A stretch of 64,000 nt of DNA from Brugia malayi (lineage: Eukaryota; Nematoda; Chromadorea; Rhabditida; Onchocercidae): positions 11,660,187 through 11,724,186 of the forward strand of contig NW_025062475.1 in assembly GCF_000002995.4 (NCBI RefSeq). Reading direction: 5' to 3'. A program made the translations under genes and the position numbers. The stretch's first letter is position 1. Each line of letters starts with the position of its first letter. This document shows positions 25,201-39,005 of this stretch, one piece after another. The notes below the pieces were generated by a model. That model ran no database searches, had not been told where the DNA came from, and saw only the letters and a program-made list of their open reading frames with translations.

Positions 25201-28200
25201 AGGTTTTTTCATTTTTTTAATTCATTATTTGTGCATTAATAACTAAATATTTTTTTTATTTTTTCAGAATGTTAGAATTACCGTCGGAATGGTATGCACA
25301 ATGGAAAGGTTTGATCGTAGAAGAATACAAGGAAAATGATTATCTGATCAGACCTGGCGATAAAGATAATCACATTGTTGTTGTTTTAGAAGGGGTCATT
25401 GCTGTCTTTATAACGGTACATTTCTAAAAACAATATTCGACTTTACAATTACAATTTGAATTATGAATTAAAATTCGTATTTTATAGCATACTGAAGGAA
25501 AAGAACTTATGGTTCGGAAAATTACAGTTGGTGATAGCTTCTTCAGTCTTCTATCAATTTTGGATGTTTTAATGGTATAATTTGTTAATCGTCCTTATAC
25601 AAAAATTATGTTACCTTTGTCTTGTTATAGTTCGAAATGACATGAAAATTTTAATGTATTTTCTTATTATGTTAATTGTCTTTCCAGTTTTGCTAAATTT
25701 TTTTGCTAAAATTGATTTCAGAACCATGAAATAATTTTCCGGAATATATCAGTAAGAGCTTTGACGAAATGCCGAATTGCCAGGTATGTTTTTCTACTTA
25801 CTATTATTGTCAGAGATTTTTTTCTGATAACTATGCAGAAAATATAATAATGGAATAAAAAATATAAGAAGAATGGAAAAAGTACTAAACTCTCTGAATT
25901 AATATAATTAATATAATCGTTATTGTTACTACATATTATATTAAATTTTAATAAAATATGTCTATACAGACAATAGCAAACTTATGTAATGGTATAAAAA
26001 GGTAAAACAAATTGCTGTTTGCTATTATATTTCTATTGCAGTTAACTCTTTTTTATTCGCATTCGTATATTAATTTTGTTTTTCATCTCTCACTGCTAAA
26101 TTAATGATTTGGTTGTTGTTAATTTGTGAAATAACAAATCTCGATAGTTGTTGAACTATGATGGAATTAATAAGCTGATTAATATGTTTGAAGCAAAATT
26201 CAAAACAATATCTGCAGAAAAATCATTTCAACTAAAAATGAGGTTGGAGTGAAAACTGTTAAATTCTTTTAGTTCATTTTTTTTATAGTTACTTTTATTT
26301 AAGAAAAATATATTAAATAAGTCGTAACATAAAATTTGGCATCTTATTTTCTATTTGGATTTTATTTTTTGTTTTATTTACTTTGCTTTCCTGTTACAGC
26401 ACAACTACACTAACTTTTATCGGAATTTGTCTCTCTTAAGGGTTTTACAAATTTTCAATTTTGGAATGAATAATTTTTGATTATTCTATAACTTTTCAGT
26501 GATCTCATAGATATATTTTGATTTTTCATTTTTCTATCTATCCGAAAAGAAGAGATTCAAAAAATAAGATTTCCTAGTTATAAAAGCACAAATTTCCATC
26601 CAAAATATGATTGCCATCATTGTTTTTTTTTTTTTTTTTTGTAGAACTAAAAATTCAAACTTTTCGGAAGTGCATGGAAGCACTATGTAAAACAGTGCCT
26701 GTCAATAAATTTGTTTAAATAAAGGAAAAATTCCGATGTGTCTTTTTTTTAATTTTTCGGATGAATCAGAATCGTTTGTTATAACGCATAAAAATTCATT
26801 ATAGATGTAGCACGAATAGTTTTCGGGATTCATTCATTAAGAATCCTGAATTTTGGGTTCGACCAATTCAAATTGTCTTAACACGATTGCTACATGTTAC
26901 TTTAACAACACTTCATCAATATCTCGGTTTAAGTATCGAATTAGTGAAAAAGGTCAACTCAATAATATCTTTTCTATTTTTTTTTTTTCTATGCTAATCC
27001 AATTAATTTGTTTAAAAAGCATTTATTTCTAAATTGTGCAAAACATTTTCATTTATTAATTATTCTGTCCATTTAATATAGTCAGAAATATTTCACGTCG
27101 TTTAACTCATTTCAGCGTCCTGATGAAAAGCGTAATATGGATGAGCGTCATCGACATCTATCTGGAATTACTTCCTCAAATCGTCTGCAAGGCAAAATAC
27201 GATCACGTACTCATCGTCTAAATAGCATTGATGGTACATTGTTATTATTTTCATTCAGAATTTTATTTTAATTTTCAATTTCTTTCAAGTACATTAACAT
27301 AGATTCTGCATATCAGTTACAAGATTCATTTTCTTTTGAAGATTCGAAGGAATATTTGGCGACAGCACAGCGATGGTTTGCTGAAGTACTTCATCTAGGT
27401 GTTAGTCCTGAAGCGATAGCAATTTTGGCAGGTCGTGTAACCATTGAAAATGTCCCCGAGAAACATCTTATTGTAGAGCAAAATTCTGAAGATGAATTAT
27501 TAATTATGGTTCTCAGTGGTTTTCTAAGTATTTCACAGGTTTTTTTTTTTTTTAAACAGCTCAAATATGCAAATTTAGCATGTTTTGTGCTTTTTTTATG
27601 TTAAAACTTATAATCAATTTAAGTTTAATTTCTCTGAAGTTAACTGTTGGTTATTAGATAAAATGATTTTGAACAGTACTGAAATGGTTGGAAGTGAAAT
27701 CAATATTTCAACCATTTCATAACTCTTAGAAAAAATTTGATTTGAGGAGCCAATTGATGGAGAAGATGAGAATATAGATGAAGAGCAGTTTTTCATATAT
27801 CCACGCGAACTTATCGGCGGATTACAATTACTTACCGGTGAACCATGGTTTGTTACGGTTCGATCTCATACGTGTGCAATATACGCAACTATTTCGAAAA
27901 AAGATTTCTTTGAGTTGGTTTCTGTCCTACTCTTTTAACTTTACAAAAATAATATCTAAAAAGGTAGTTGATTTTAATTTTATCAAATCATTTTTAATTT
28001 GACTTTCTTCACTATTTCATTTTTCAAAAAAATCATTAAGAAATTAAACAACGAATCGACGAAGTAATAACATTGTCGCTTATTTTTTTTGCTAGTAATT
28101 GCTTTTTTTTTTCTATAATTAATATTAAGATTGGTTGATATCCATCCGGAAATTGTATTGCCAGTCGCACATTCAGTTATTCGACGACTAAGTTCTTTCG

Positions 28201-31200
28201 TTCGACATGTAGATTTTGCAGTTGATTGGGTCCTGCTTGATTCCGGACAGGCTGTATACAGGTGACTACTCTTTTCAGAACTTAATATTATTAAAAGAAA
28301 TAATTCAAAAGTAATCAGTTGGTTGCATCAGAATCAATCTCTTTTAGAAGTGGTGATGTAGCTGACTCAATATTTGTCCTTTTAAGTGGACGACTTCGAT
28401 CTGTAGAAAACAAAAAAGTAATCGAAGAGTTTGGACGAGGTGATGTTTTGGGAATGATTGAGGTAATATTTTCATCATTATTTTAGCATGCTTATTTCTG
28501 TTTAGGTCATATGTACTCTTATAAAACTTTTATTTACCTGTTTATTGCTCTGATAACCCTAGAATCTTTCTATAGCTATTTTCTTATCATATTTCATTGA
28601 TTAAAAAGTGGTTGCCTGGATTTTTGCATCATTGAACCTTACCTTTATATTGGGGAAATATTTTGAAATTATTTTAATTTATAGTTATCCCTTGTGTTAT
28701 TTTTATACTTTGGACTAAAGAAATGATGAATGATGATGATAAACAAAAAGCAAAATGGAGTCAGTTCATTTATTTATTTATTTATTTTTTTTTTTTGTAT
28801 CTAAAATTGATTTGTGAAATAACAAATGCAATTTGCAATATTAATGCATTAGCTCAAGAACTGCAAAAATACATACATGTAGGGCTATAATAATTTAAGA
28901 AGTTTGGTAAAGCGAATATCTTTAAAATAAAGAGAAGTTGGGGTATTACTGAAACAGTTCTTTTTTTTCAACTGCATATGAAAATGTTGAAGAACTTCGA
29001 TTCATACTACCTATGTATCGTCAGTATTTCAAGCAAATTAAAAAGATGGCAAAACTCGACAAATAAATATCTCATAAGCTAATCAATCAATAAACAAAAA
29101 AAGATGCTATTTTGAATTATCATAGTTATAACATGCTGCAAAAAGTGGAAAGGACCATCTTAGTGGTTAGACATTAGTGGCAAAAAATTTCAAAATGCTT
29201 TCTGAAGTCGAGCTTTCACAAAAAAAAGAAAAAAAAATCCTAAATCTGAAAAGGATATTAAACAAATAGATGAGATTAAATAAAAACTGTAATGTAGCTT
29301 ACATTAATCAACAGAAAAAAACTCAATTTCCATTATACCTCAAACATACTTAAAAAAAATCAACACTTGAAAAATTGAATGCACTAAGTTGTGCGTTTTT
29401 ACTATCCATCATTTGATGTTTTGCCGAAAATACTTTACAAAATTTTCTAAATGCGAATTTTAAATTACAATTAAATTTAAGCATAATTAAGATAGTAATG
29501 TATAGTTTATAACAATTAACATATTTTTATCAACGAGAAATGAATTCGTTTCTTCTTGTAGCACAGAAATTTATGTTTCGCAGTTCGATTTTCATTTTTT
29601 CAAGAGTTTATAAAATCTAGAACTGTACTCTTTTGTGTTATAAGAATAGAAAATTTATTTCTGGCTAACAAAAATAATATCCGTTTCAGATTAGTTATAT
29701 CTGTACCCTATTATTGAAAAACCTGATTACTTTGTTCCAGCATATTATCTATACTGAAATGTAAAACGAAACTTAGAATTCTTAAAAAATTGCACTCTTC
29801 GTCATCAAGCTGTTGACTGTTACGATTTTCCGAAATCTTTTTCAAATATTGCAAGTTTTTAAGGTTTTTTTTTTTTTTTTTTTTTAAGTTTCTTTATTTT
29901 CCAGGTTCTGCAGCGAGTACCGCGAGCCACTACTGTCCTTGCAATTCGTTTTTCACAATTAGCACGACTTCCTGAAGGCCTTTTGAATTTTATTAAAATA
30001 AAGTTCCCACAGGTGATTATTCTAATTTTTCTGTATTCTATATTAGTAGTGCATAAACTAGATTAAATTTGATTAAATTCATTATTATAGGTTGGATTTC
30101 GTCTTGTCCATTTGCTGGGTCAGTATTATACTTCATCGATACAAAGTACATCTACATTTAGATGCGGGTACAAGGATGGCCTTTCAATGACAACAGGCGA
30201 CCCACAGAGTCATATTAAAGTAAGCATATAACTTCTGGAACTTTGAATCAATGATTTACTTCAGTCTTTCAAGTTGGATCATTACTTACAACCTTTGAGA
30301 CTAAGGTTTTTCAAGTAATAGCATGTAAAGTTTTGAATGATAAGACATAACTTAAAATAGGTGCTGACATTACGGGCTCATGTATCTAAAAGTTTACTTT
30401 ACTGGTGAATTTATAAGTGAAGGCTTAAGATTTGAAACCTTTGCAGAATTTGCATACTATTGCTGTGGTAGCTGCAACACCCGACGTGCCATTAACTGCA
30501 TTTACTTGTGAGCTATATCACGCCCTTACAGCAAATTTGCGAGTTCTGCGATTGAGCAGTCAGAAAATAGCCGAACTACTGGATGTTAGTGTGCTAGAAA
30601 AGTAAGCTATGATTTGGAATTTGTATTGATCGAAGAACTAAACTTAGTACTGATATTTGATGTGAGACTACTGGTAAAATAGACCATTTGTGATAATTGT
30701 TGATAGAACAGACCATTTTCAGATAATCGATTTTTTTTTTTTTTTTTTGTTCGTTCGATATATTTCCATGTTTTTCCAAATTGCATTTTTCTATACTTAA
30801 ATTTATATGTAAAAAGTGATGCAAATTCTTATTTAGGATTTTAACGGATCAAACCTACGACGGGTAATTTTAATATTTTCGTTTTATTTTTTTCTGTACT
30901 GCAGATCTACTTAGATGAATTAAAGTTAGAAAAAAATTGAAGTTCATGTCCGGTTCACAAATCTGTTCCTGTCGTAACTAAATGCCACTAAATGTCGGGA
31001 TAATTCTGGCGCTTCTATTCCTTTTTTCCGCTTTCATGCTTTTCTACTTTTCCGGAACAGTGGTTTCAATTCATCCTAGAACTGCCAAATTGTATTTTTG
31101 TAAATGCTGATAGAATTAATTAAGATTGTATAAGTTTTTTTCCTATCTTCTTCAAAAAGGTTGAAACTTACAGAGTGATGCATCACATTTGTGGACTTGT

Positions 31201-34200
31201 AGTCGTTTTATTTAATCTACTAATTATTAATTTTTTAAATAAATTGGTTTTTCAATTGCATGCACTTTCTTTTTTTTTTTCTGATGTGGTGATTTTATTT
31301 GGGGATTTTTTTTCTTTGTGTACAGCATGAAGCAATTTGTTCAAATTTAAACATTCATCAAATAAGTTGAAAATTCTTGATGTGTGTTGTGTAAACAATT
31401 AAAGTCATATAGGAAAATACTTCGGATATTGAGCTAGTGTTACATACTGTAAAATGATCTGATATAATAACTTTAGTCTTGTGTTGCCATCACTTAATCC
31501 TAAGTAGCTTTTTTATTATAAATTTTTGGATTAGCACATAATATAGTCTAGATGTTTTATTTTTTAGAAATGCACCCATCATAAGATAGTTTAGAAGTTT
31601 TATTTTCAAGAATGCATCCATTGATTAAATGGAGTTTTCATTTTTAATATTAATTTATTGATGAAATAATTTTATTACAGGCAAGCAGATTTTCGCCTTA
31701 TGCATTGGCTTAATTTGCAAGAAGATACCTATCCGTTAATTATCTATGAATGTGACACAAGCGCTACAAGTTGGACACGACGTTGTCTTCGTCAAGCAGA
31801 TGCAATATTATTCGTTGCTAATGGTGAACAGAAACCATTTCAACAATCATTGGTTAGTTGTTGGTTTAACTTTTGTCCATGTAGAAATTTCAAGAAAGCA
31901 GTTTTAAGATTATTCTAAATTCATCACTCATTTATTATTTGAGATAATTCTAAATAATCTTATAAGAGAATGAATATGAATTAGTATTTCAGATGGATGA
32001 TTATTTGAATATGAATGAAGATGGTATTCGAACAAACAAGGAATTGATCCTTCTCTGGGATGAAAAAACTGTAGAACCACAAGGAACTATTGAATGGTTG
32101 AAAGGGAGTTGGTTTTCGGGTCATCATCATATCCGCATTCATAAACGGATGGTACAGTGGGATTTGAAGAAGGTCAGATTTAATTTCAGAAAGTACAAAT
32201 TAAATATGAAAGTGAAAGCAATAGCAAATAGCAAGATTATATAGTTGCACCTACTATCATTATGTTTGTTGAAGTTTCATTTTCGCATCTTTCAGGTATC
32301 TGAATCCGACATTGTATCCTTTTATGAGCAAAACATTTATGGTGGAAAGGTTGACAGTGGGTCAGATTTTTCAAGACTAGCTCGAATACTGACTGGAAAT
32401 GCAATTGGTGTTGTGCTCGGTGGAGGTGGTGCAAGGTTACCTTTTTTGTAATTAGAATATATGTTAACAACAAATAATATAATTTCATTTTCGACTAAAA
32501 AAAGATATGTATTTTTTCTAAATATCTTCAGAGGTGCATCTCATGTTGGTGTTCTGCGTGCAATACAGGAACACGGTATTCCAATTGACATGATAGGAGG
32601 AACATCAATTGGATCTATGATCGGTGGCTTATACGCTCAAGAGGTTGAAGATTTAGAACAGAGAGCAAAAAGTTGGTTCATGGTTAGTTACATTCATTTC
32701 AAAGAAAAAAAAAAAAATATCTTTGAAAAATCCATTTTTATGTAGCACAAATGTAATATTATTTATTGTTAACAGATTAGTTGAGTAAACAATTGCATAC
32801 ACAAATATGCAATGTAAATTTAGAATGATAACTTACTCTGTTGCAACAACATTCTTTTTTTTTTTTTTTTGATATTCGTTGTATTATTAGATCAGTTTAA
32901 TATTTTATTGATTTACACATAATTTGAATTAAATTATATTTATTTATGCATGGATTAAAGTTTCATGTGAAATTTAGTGCTTCAATTTTATCATTCTTAA
33001 TATTAAAATATTTGACTTATCTTCAGTTATAGTACAATGAAATTGTTTCAGTTTTGTATGTTTGAGACAAGTAAAAATGTTATGTCTCAAGAAAATTTTA
33101 TCGGAAAATTGCTGCAACACTATTAATTTACAGATGATGGCTTCTATCTGGCCAAAAATATGGGATTTAACATATGCCCATTCGGCGATGTTTACTGGTG
33201 CTGGTTTTAATCATGGTCTTCAGGATTTATTCTCGGATTCATTAATTGAAGATTTGTGGATACCTTACTTTTGCATAAGCACTGACATAAGGTTAATAAA
33301 ATTTTGTAATACTGTTAATAATTCCTATTTGATAGCCCAATTTCAACTTTTAGAATCCTAAAATTTAACTTATTTCTTTTAGTAATTCGGAAATGCGGAT
33401 ACATCGAACTGGTCCATTATGGGCTTATTGTCGAGCATCAATGTCTTTGGCAGGTTATCTTCCTCCATTGTGTGATCCAATAGATGGTCATTTGTTGTTA
33501 GATGGTGGTTATGTCAACAATTTACCAGCAGATGTTATGCAGTATGTCCAATTTTTAATTAAATGGAATTTAAATGTGTCTCTGCTTAATAAATTGAATA
33601 AGAGAACTATATAAAATGCTAGAAATCTTTAAAAAATTGACCAAAAAAAAGTTTTTCACATGATTATTGCTAATGTGTGGAGTAAAATGATTGAGTTGTC
33701 CTTTAAGTTGTGAGAAAAAAACTTATTTCCTTTCTTTAAGCAATCTTAAAAATTGGATACTTTGTATATTTACTTTTGTTCAAAAGTAAATTTCCAATAA
33801 AAAAAAAAGTGAAATGAAAACGAAATGAAAAAAATTTAGACAATTTCTTATCACTATAATTAAATGCACCACATTTTTCATATCTCATCATGACAAGATT
33901 AAATCAATTTATAGAGTGCATTTCAAAACTAAAAAGGAAAGAGAAAATGAAATGTAAAATGTATTAAGAATTTTGCTGTCGTAAAAAATTACAGAATATG
34001 AAAGTTTCAATCGGAAAATATTATCTGCTGGGTGGGAATAGGCTCCAAAATACTTATAATAAATAAATTTTTAGATTTCCAAAACTTTTTGCTAGGTTTT
34101 TTTAATAATTGAATTCAGATCTATGGGTGCTAAAATAGTAATCGCGGTAGATGTTGGTTCTGCTGCCGAAACGAATTTATACAACTACGGTGATTCATTG

Positions 34201-35619
34201 AGCGGATTTTGGGTATTGCTGAAAAAGTTAAATCCATTTGCTGAACCAATCAAAGTTTTGAATATGGAAGAAATACAAGTACTGCTTAGACGCTTCCAAA
34301 TTTCATATTTATTTTTTTTTTTTTTAAAAGTTTTCTGTTATAAGTTCACTACTGTATTTGATTACCATACTTCTTATATGGATTTAATTTTCAAAAAGAG
34401 AACTTTTTTGAACTAAAAAAATAAAAATTATGTTATTTCTTTAAATGATATTTTAACGTATCACATTTGTCCTTAAATAACAAAAGTTCAAATCATTAAG
34501 AGTCGTCTGGCGTATGTCTCTTGTATGCAACAGCTACAGTCAGTGAAGAATGCAGGATATTGTCAGTATGTACGACCACCTATCGAAGAATTTAAAACCT
34601 TAGATTTTTATAGATACGATGAAATACGAGTAAGTCCTTCTCTTTGCATAACTATTATTTCGAGTTTCGGGTTTAACTTATTATCCAGCAAAGAGTTTTT
34701 GAGGTAATTTGACTTTACTATTATTATCAATATTATTATCATTAATTACTATTTTGTTATTATTGATTACTATTGTTGTTGTTGTTACTATTATTATCAC
34801 TGTATTATTAAATTGTTATTACTATATTATTTAAGTTAAGGAAGTCTTAGTGATTCGGTAAAATTTTGTAGGATCTCGGCTATAAACATGGCGTAAAGCA
34901 GTTCGGAGAATTAGTGAAGACAAATGAAGATTTGAAAAATGTTATCGATGCTGAGAAATTACGTTCACTGAAACGACGTTATTGGCGTCGGGAACCTTCA
35001 AAATTAGCTATGTATGACCGTGGCCGTGCTTCATCATTCACTAATCTTGCCGCTCAGGTCTAAAAACTTTAAATTTTTCTAAAATTGATATTTTTTTCTT
35101 CGATTTGTAACAGTAAAGGCTAGTTTTTTTGGTTCATTTTCTACGTGATATAAAATGGCAATTCTTCAGGTGTCAAGAGTTCCAAAAGTACGCGAAAAGA
35201 ATAGCTTAAATGATGATGAAGTTGCGGAAGATGAACTATCTGATGTTTGGTGGGATGAGGAGGAGGAAGAGCAAGAACCAGATGTGCACTCACAACCAGC
35301 CTATAATTCTGAGGATGTTGAATCTATTGAGGCAGGTTACATCAGTGAACCCTGCACTACTTATCAGAGTAAATACACATTCAGTAGTGAAGATGAAGTA
35401 AGCACTGATAATAATCGAAAACGAAAGACCACTTTATCTGAAGTGAATCAAAATGGTGAAGAGAAGATTGAAATGCAAAAGGTGCCATCAGAAAAAGGAC
35501 CTACGGTACGATTTGGATTGTCAAAATCACTATCTGATGATAAGCTGCAAGAAAGTCAAGATATGGTGCTTAATTCTGATCGATCTGCAACGAAAATTGA
35601 TAATAACGCAATGCAATAA
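22044..35619 (+). CDS. PNPLA6: neuropathy target esterase-type lysophospholipase (PNPLA6/7 homologue)
   Basis: Exons: 22044-22239, 22688-22857, 24422-24549, 24871-25032, 25268-25415, 25488-25574, 25722-25783, 26805-26952, 27116-27233, 27303-27538, 27747-27913, 28130-28261, 28348-28462, 29905-30012, 30091-30219, 30447-30601, 31681-31852, 31993-32172, 32296-32435, 32532-32682, 33134-33291, 33383-33541, 34119-34278, 34501-34629, 34872-35057, 35170-35619; all phases match (4,146 nt, 1,381 aa, near the vertebrate length). There is one N-terminal membrane segment (about 33-46) and three cyclic-nucleotide-binding-like domains (about 219-367, 420-540, 541-660). The patatin domain has the oxyanion loop GGGGARGASH (about 913-922), nucleophile GTSIGS (Ser about 943) and [11 protein letters not shown] (catalytic Asp about 1061). 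The tail is acidic. The family deacylates phosphatidylcholine and lysophosphatidylcholine on the ER and is inhibited by organophosphates. The start is uncertain: ATG 22044 reads through in frame, but TTTCAG at 22131-22136 may be a real acceptor with the start exon elsewhere. Exon 11 has a tandem acceptor (27747 or 27750). Confidence 0.95.
22861..22980. repeat. (TCA)n triplet repeat directly after the exon 2 donor
   Basis: An imperfect TCA/ATC array begins three bases after the GT donor of NTE exon 2 (GT at 22858). In the exon 2 frame it would encode poly-Ser before a stop near 23020. It generates spurious Ser-rich and Asp/Met-rich open frames. Confidence 0.9.
23455..24035 (+). promoter_or_regulatory. 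candidate internal promoter plus alternative first exon of NTE
   Basis: Within intron 2, a locally GC-richer patch (23455-23530, with CGCCCGG and repeated TGTGCGG/TGCGG elements) precedes an ATG at 23932. It opens 34 codons, beginning [20 protein letters not shown] and continuing [14 protein letters not shown], to a GTAATG donor at 24036. The exon ends in phase 2, which is incompatible with exon 3 (phase 0) but exactly compatible with exon 4 at 24871 (needs two bases). The joined frame would give LRDN-FIVHGSS. This would make an isoform without the N-terminal membrane segment. Inference only; a nested unrelated exon is the alternative. Confidence 0.4.
28463..29904 (+). other. NTE intron 13, nothing recognised inside
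   Basis: A 1,442-bp intron of AT-rich sequence, with poly-T shortly before the acceptor. Introns 7 (25784-26804) and 16 (30602-31680) are similar, each about 1 kb. None holds a credible nested gene. Confidence 0.7.
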
Positions 35620-35620
35620 A
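35615..35620 (+). terminator. AATAAA overlapping the NTE stop codon
   Basis: The last codons ATG CAA TAA are followed by A, so AATAAA at 35615-35620 overlaps the TAA stop. No other AATAAA was noticed in the next several hundred bases. It may be the polyadenylation signal, implying a very short 3' UTR, or a coincidence with a variant hexamer used downstream. Confidence 0.3.
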
Positions 35621-36943
35621 CCAGTAAATTTTTCATTTCTTCTATTGTAACTAATTTTTTTTTTCTTTTCCTAGGGAACAAAATGTTGTTGCTTTAATAT
35701 CAAAAATGCCATTTGAAGTTTTAACTTCATTTATCATATCTTTAGTTTAATCTTTTTTTTTCTTTATAATTTAACATCTTCCACAATAATTCATTTTATT
35801 AATGATTTTGCACTTTCTTCCAAAATTTAATAATATTTCTTTTTTAAAATTTTCTCTTCTTTTATTATATTTTTGTTATTTATTTACTATTTTTGATAAT
35901 ATTTGCTTATGTAAATTTTACATTCCTAGTAAAATAGAGTTTTTTTTGTTAGCTGTTGCATATTTTTAGGTACTAATAAGATGAAAAGCATATTTTTTTC
36001 AGTTCTGTAGCTCATAGTAGAACATTACTAAAAATTTTATTCGTTTGCTTATACTTTTAATTCGTCAGGTTCTTCCAACTGCTAATCAGTACAAAAATCA
36101 ATGAACGCCGAATATGATCAGATGAATCTTGATGAAAATTTGATGCTTCTTCTTCTTCTGGATGGATTTTTTTACTTGAAATGAAATCAGTGTATTTCAT
36201 AGATATTTTTATTATCATCCTATTTATTGTACAAATACACTCCATCCTTTTTTTATTCATTATTCTTAGAAATGATTTACATCTTAATTTATTTGCCATT
36301 TTAAATTTTGTTTTATTCATTCAAAAATCTATTTTATCATTTAAAAATCAATTTTTTAGTTTGCAACCCTTTTTTTCTATGTTTTTGAAAACTGATATAG
36401 AAAAAAAAAAAAAAAAAAAAAAAACGAAAGAAATGAAAATTGATTCATTTAACTGAAACTGAAAAATGATATTATTTATTGCGATATAAAATTTTGCAGT
36501 AAATATAAAATAGCAATACGGTGCAATATCACTTTTGAGAGTAAGTATAGGTTTAAATGTATTAAACACTTTATCATTTATCTTTCTAGGAAATAGCATA
36601 TGTTAATTGTAAAGCAATGAATTAGCCTATCGTTCTGATATATACTTTATAAGTTCATTCATCAATTGGATTAGTTAAGATAATTTGTGAGCAGTTTTCC
36701 AAATAGTTTATCATTGATATGAATTAAAAGAGATTCATCAAAATCTGAAATAAAAAAAGAAATTTTTTTTTTTTTTTTAGAAGTTCCAATTTACTATAAA
36801 AACAGTTTTCCCATTTATATTTGGACAAAACATAGCTAATTTGAGTTTCTATTTATTGCTAGTTTTAATTGTAGCAATGAGTTTTTTGCTATTATAATAT
36901 TGTTCAATTTTATGATCTTAGCAAATTATTTATTTCCACTTTT

Positions 36944-36977
<34 letters not shown>
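36944..36977. repeat. poly-T tract (about 34 bases)
   Basis: Uninterrupted T run before TGTTGTTTTATT. Confidence 0.95.
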
Positions 36978-36978
<1 letters not shown>

Positions 36979-38185
36979 TTGTTTTATTTTATTACCTTAC
37001 AAAACAATCTTACTAGATCTCTAAACATATACATATATTATTTATGTTTTATTACATATCCGATAACAAATTGTATAATTAAATTAAATTCAAGGTAAGC
37101 CCTGTTTGCAGCTATTTTAAAATTATATTTCAAATATTAGCATAAAATTGCAATGGTCAACTTTATAGCATATTCTATCCCTTGAAACATTGTGCTTTTT
37201 CTTTTTTTAATTTAGCAAATTTTATTAGCTCTTATATTGGTTTATTTATATTTATGAATAAGATTATATCTTCCTTATTTGAATCTTATAACTTATCTAA
37301 CTAAAGTACGGGTAGTAATATAGTGTTGAATTAATGAATGTTGTTAACATTTTTATTTATTGACATTTAATGAAGGAAAATAAAATGATTACTCTACTTT
37401 ACTCTCTACTCTACATGCTATGCTACTATTTACATTATGCATCATTAAAATTTCACATCCTATTTAAAAATGAAAGATAATATTTTAGCAAAATTACTTT
37501 AATGAAATATGATTAAATTATTTTATTAGAATCATTGAAATAAGTTAGCATCAATGTTGTATTAAAATATCTAATCTTTTTTTTTTTTCTTTGTTTTCAA
37601 TATAATAATTGATATTCTTATCAAAATGAAGAAAAAAATTATCAAATTAAATTTTTGGATAAATGATTAAATGATGAAGAAATTAGTGATTGCTAGTTAA
37701 ATCATACATTCGAATTGAATTTTTTAAAATATTCCAAAAAAAAAAAATGTCTTTTTTTTTTGCCTTTCTTTCTTTGCATTCCTCTCAATCATTTGTATAT
37801 TTTTTGATTTTCATGAGAAATTTCCATTTTAAATTTCCAGAACACTTTTCAATTGATTTTATTACAATGAAATCAATTTGATGAAATATTTGAAGCGAAC
37901 TAAAATTAAATTTACTTTGATAAATTACCGTAATCTTTTCCTCCTATATTAAATAATTTAATAGCAATAAAAATTAGTCAGTCATTGATAAGTGGCAAGG
38001 AATTTACCATTTAAATATTTACTATTTTATTAGAATGAAAAAAAAATAAAAAAATAAAAAAAGATTGCATATTCATAAGTTTTACATCTGAAATGCTATT
38101 AGTTCTTTCTTCCTTTTTTTTTTTTATTTCGCATGAGAGAGCAATTTTACACTTTTTATTCATTTATTTTTGTTCATTTATTCCT

Positions 38186-38272
38186 TTTATTTATTTATTT
38201 AGTCCTTTTATTTATTTATTTGTTTATTTATTTATTCAGTCCTTTTATTTATTTATTTATTTGTTTATTTAT
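38186..38272. repeat. (TTTA)n repeat with TTTG and TCCTTT variants
   Basis: Tandem TTTA/TTTG units in two blocks separated by AGTCCTTT. Translated frames are spurious. Confidence 0.9.
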
Positions 38273-38427
38273 TTGTCTGTCTGTTGCTATTTGCTTATTC
38301 GTTTGCCTTTTTAATTAATTAAAAAAAAAGAAAAGAAAGAAAAAGATTGATCAAAAAATTTCATTGCAAATGAATACAAATAATGATGAAAAACAATTTA
38401 AATGAAATTTCTTTTAAAAATGATTTC

Positions 38428-38428
<1 letters not shown>

Positions 38429-38466
<38 letters not shown>
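38429..38466. repeat. poly-T tract (about 38 bases)
   Basis: Longest homopolymer noticed in the window. Confidence 0.95.
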
Positions 38467-38467
<1 letters not shown>

Positions 38468-38559
38468 TTAAATTTATTTGCGTCATTATTGCTATCAATT
38501 CAATCGCGGAGAACGATGGAAATATAAAAAAGGTAAGGTTAAAATATCATCGCTTTTAA

Positions 38560-38790
38560 ATATTTTATTTATGATTTATTTTTAACTACTTATAATCAAT
38601 TTATTTTTTAAACATTTCATTTATAATTGTTTTTTTTTTTTTAATTATTTCATTTATAATTTTTTTTTTAAAATTATTTCATTTACAATCTATTTTTAAA
38701 ACATTTCATTTTATAATTGTTTTTTTGAATATTTCATTTATGACTTATTTTTTGATTATTTCATTTACAATTTATTTTTAACTTTTTTTA
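38560..38790. repeat. diverged tandem repeat based on ATTTCATTTAYAATTTATTTTT
   Basis: The motif ATTTCATTTATAAT/ATTTCATTTACAAT recurs about six times at roughly 35-50 bp spacing, separated by T runs. Confidence 0.6.
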
Positions 38791-38984
38791 TTTATTATCT
38801 ATTAGGATTTGCTTATCTCTTAAAAGAAAAAAATAATAAAAATATATTTGTGTTCGTAAATAAATTTTGTTAAGCAATGGATGATAATAAATCATTTCTC
38901 CTAGGCTATCATTAATGTCGTTGCTAGGCTATTTCATTACTTATATTTATTGCTAGCCATATAATCATGGCTAATCGACGACTG

Positions 38985-39005
38985 TTATTACGTACGTACG
39001 TACGT
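38985..39005. repeat. (ACGT)n alternating palindromic repeat
   Basis: TACGTACGTACGTACGT, four consecutive ACGT units in an AT-rich setting. Confidence 0.85.
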
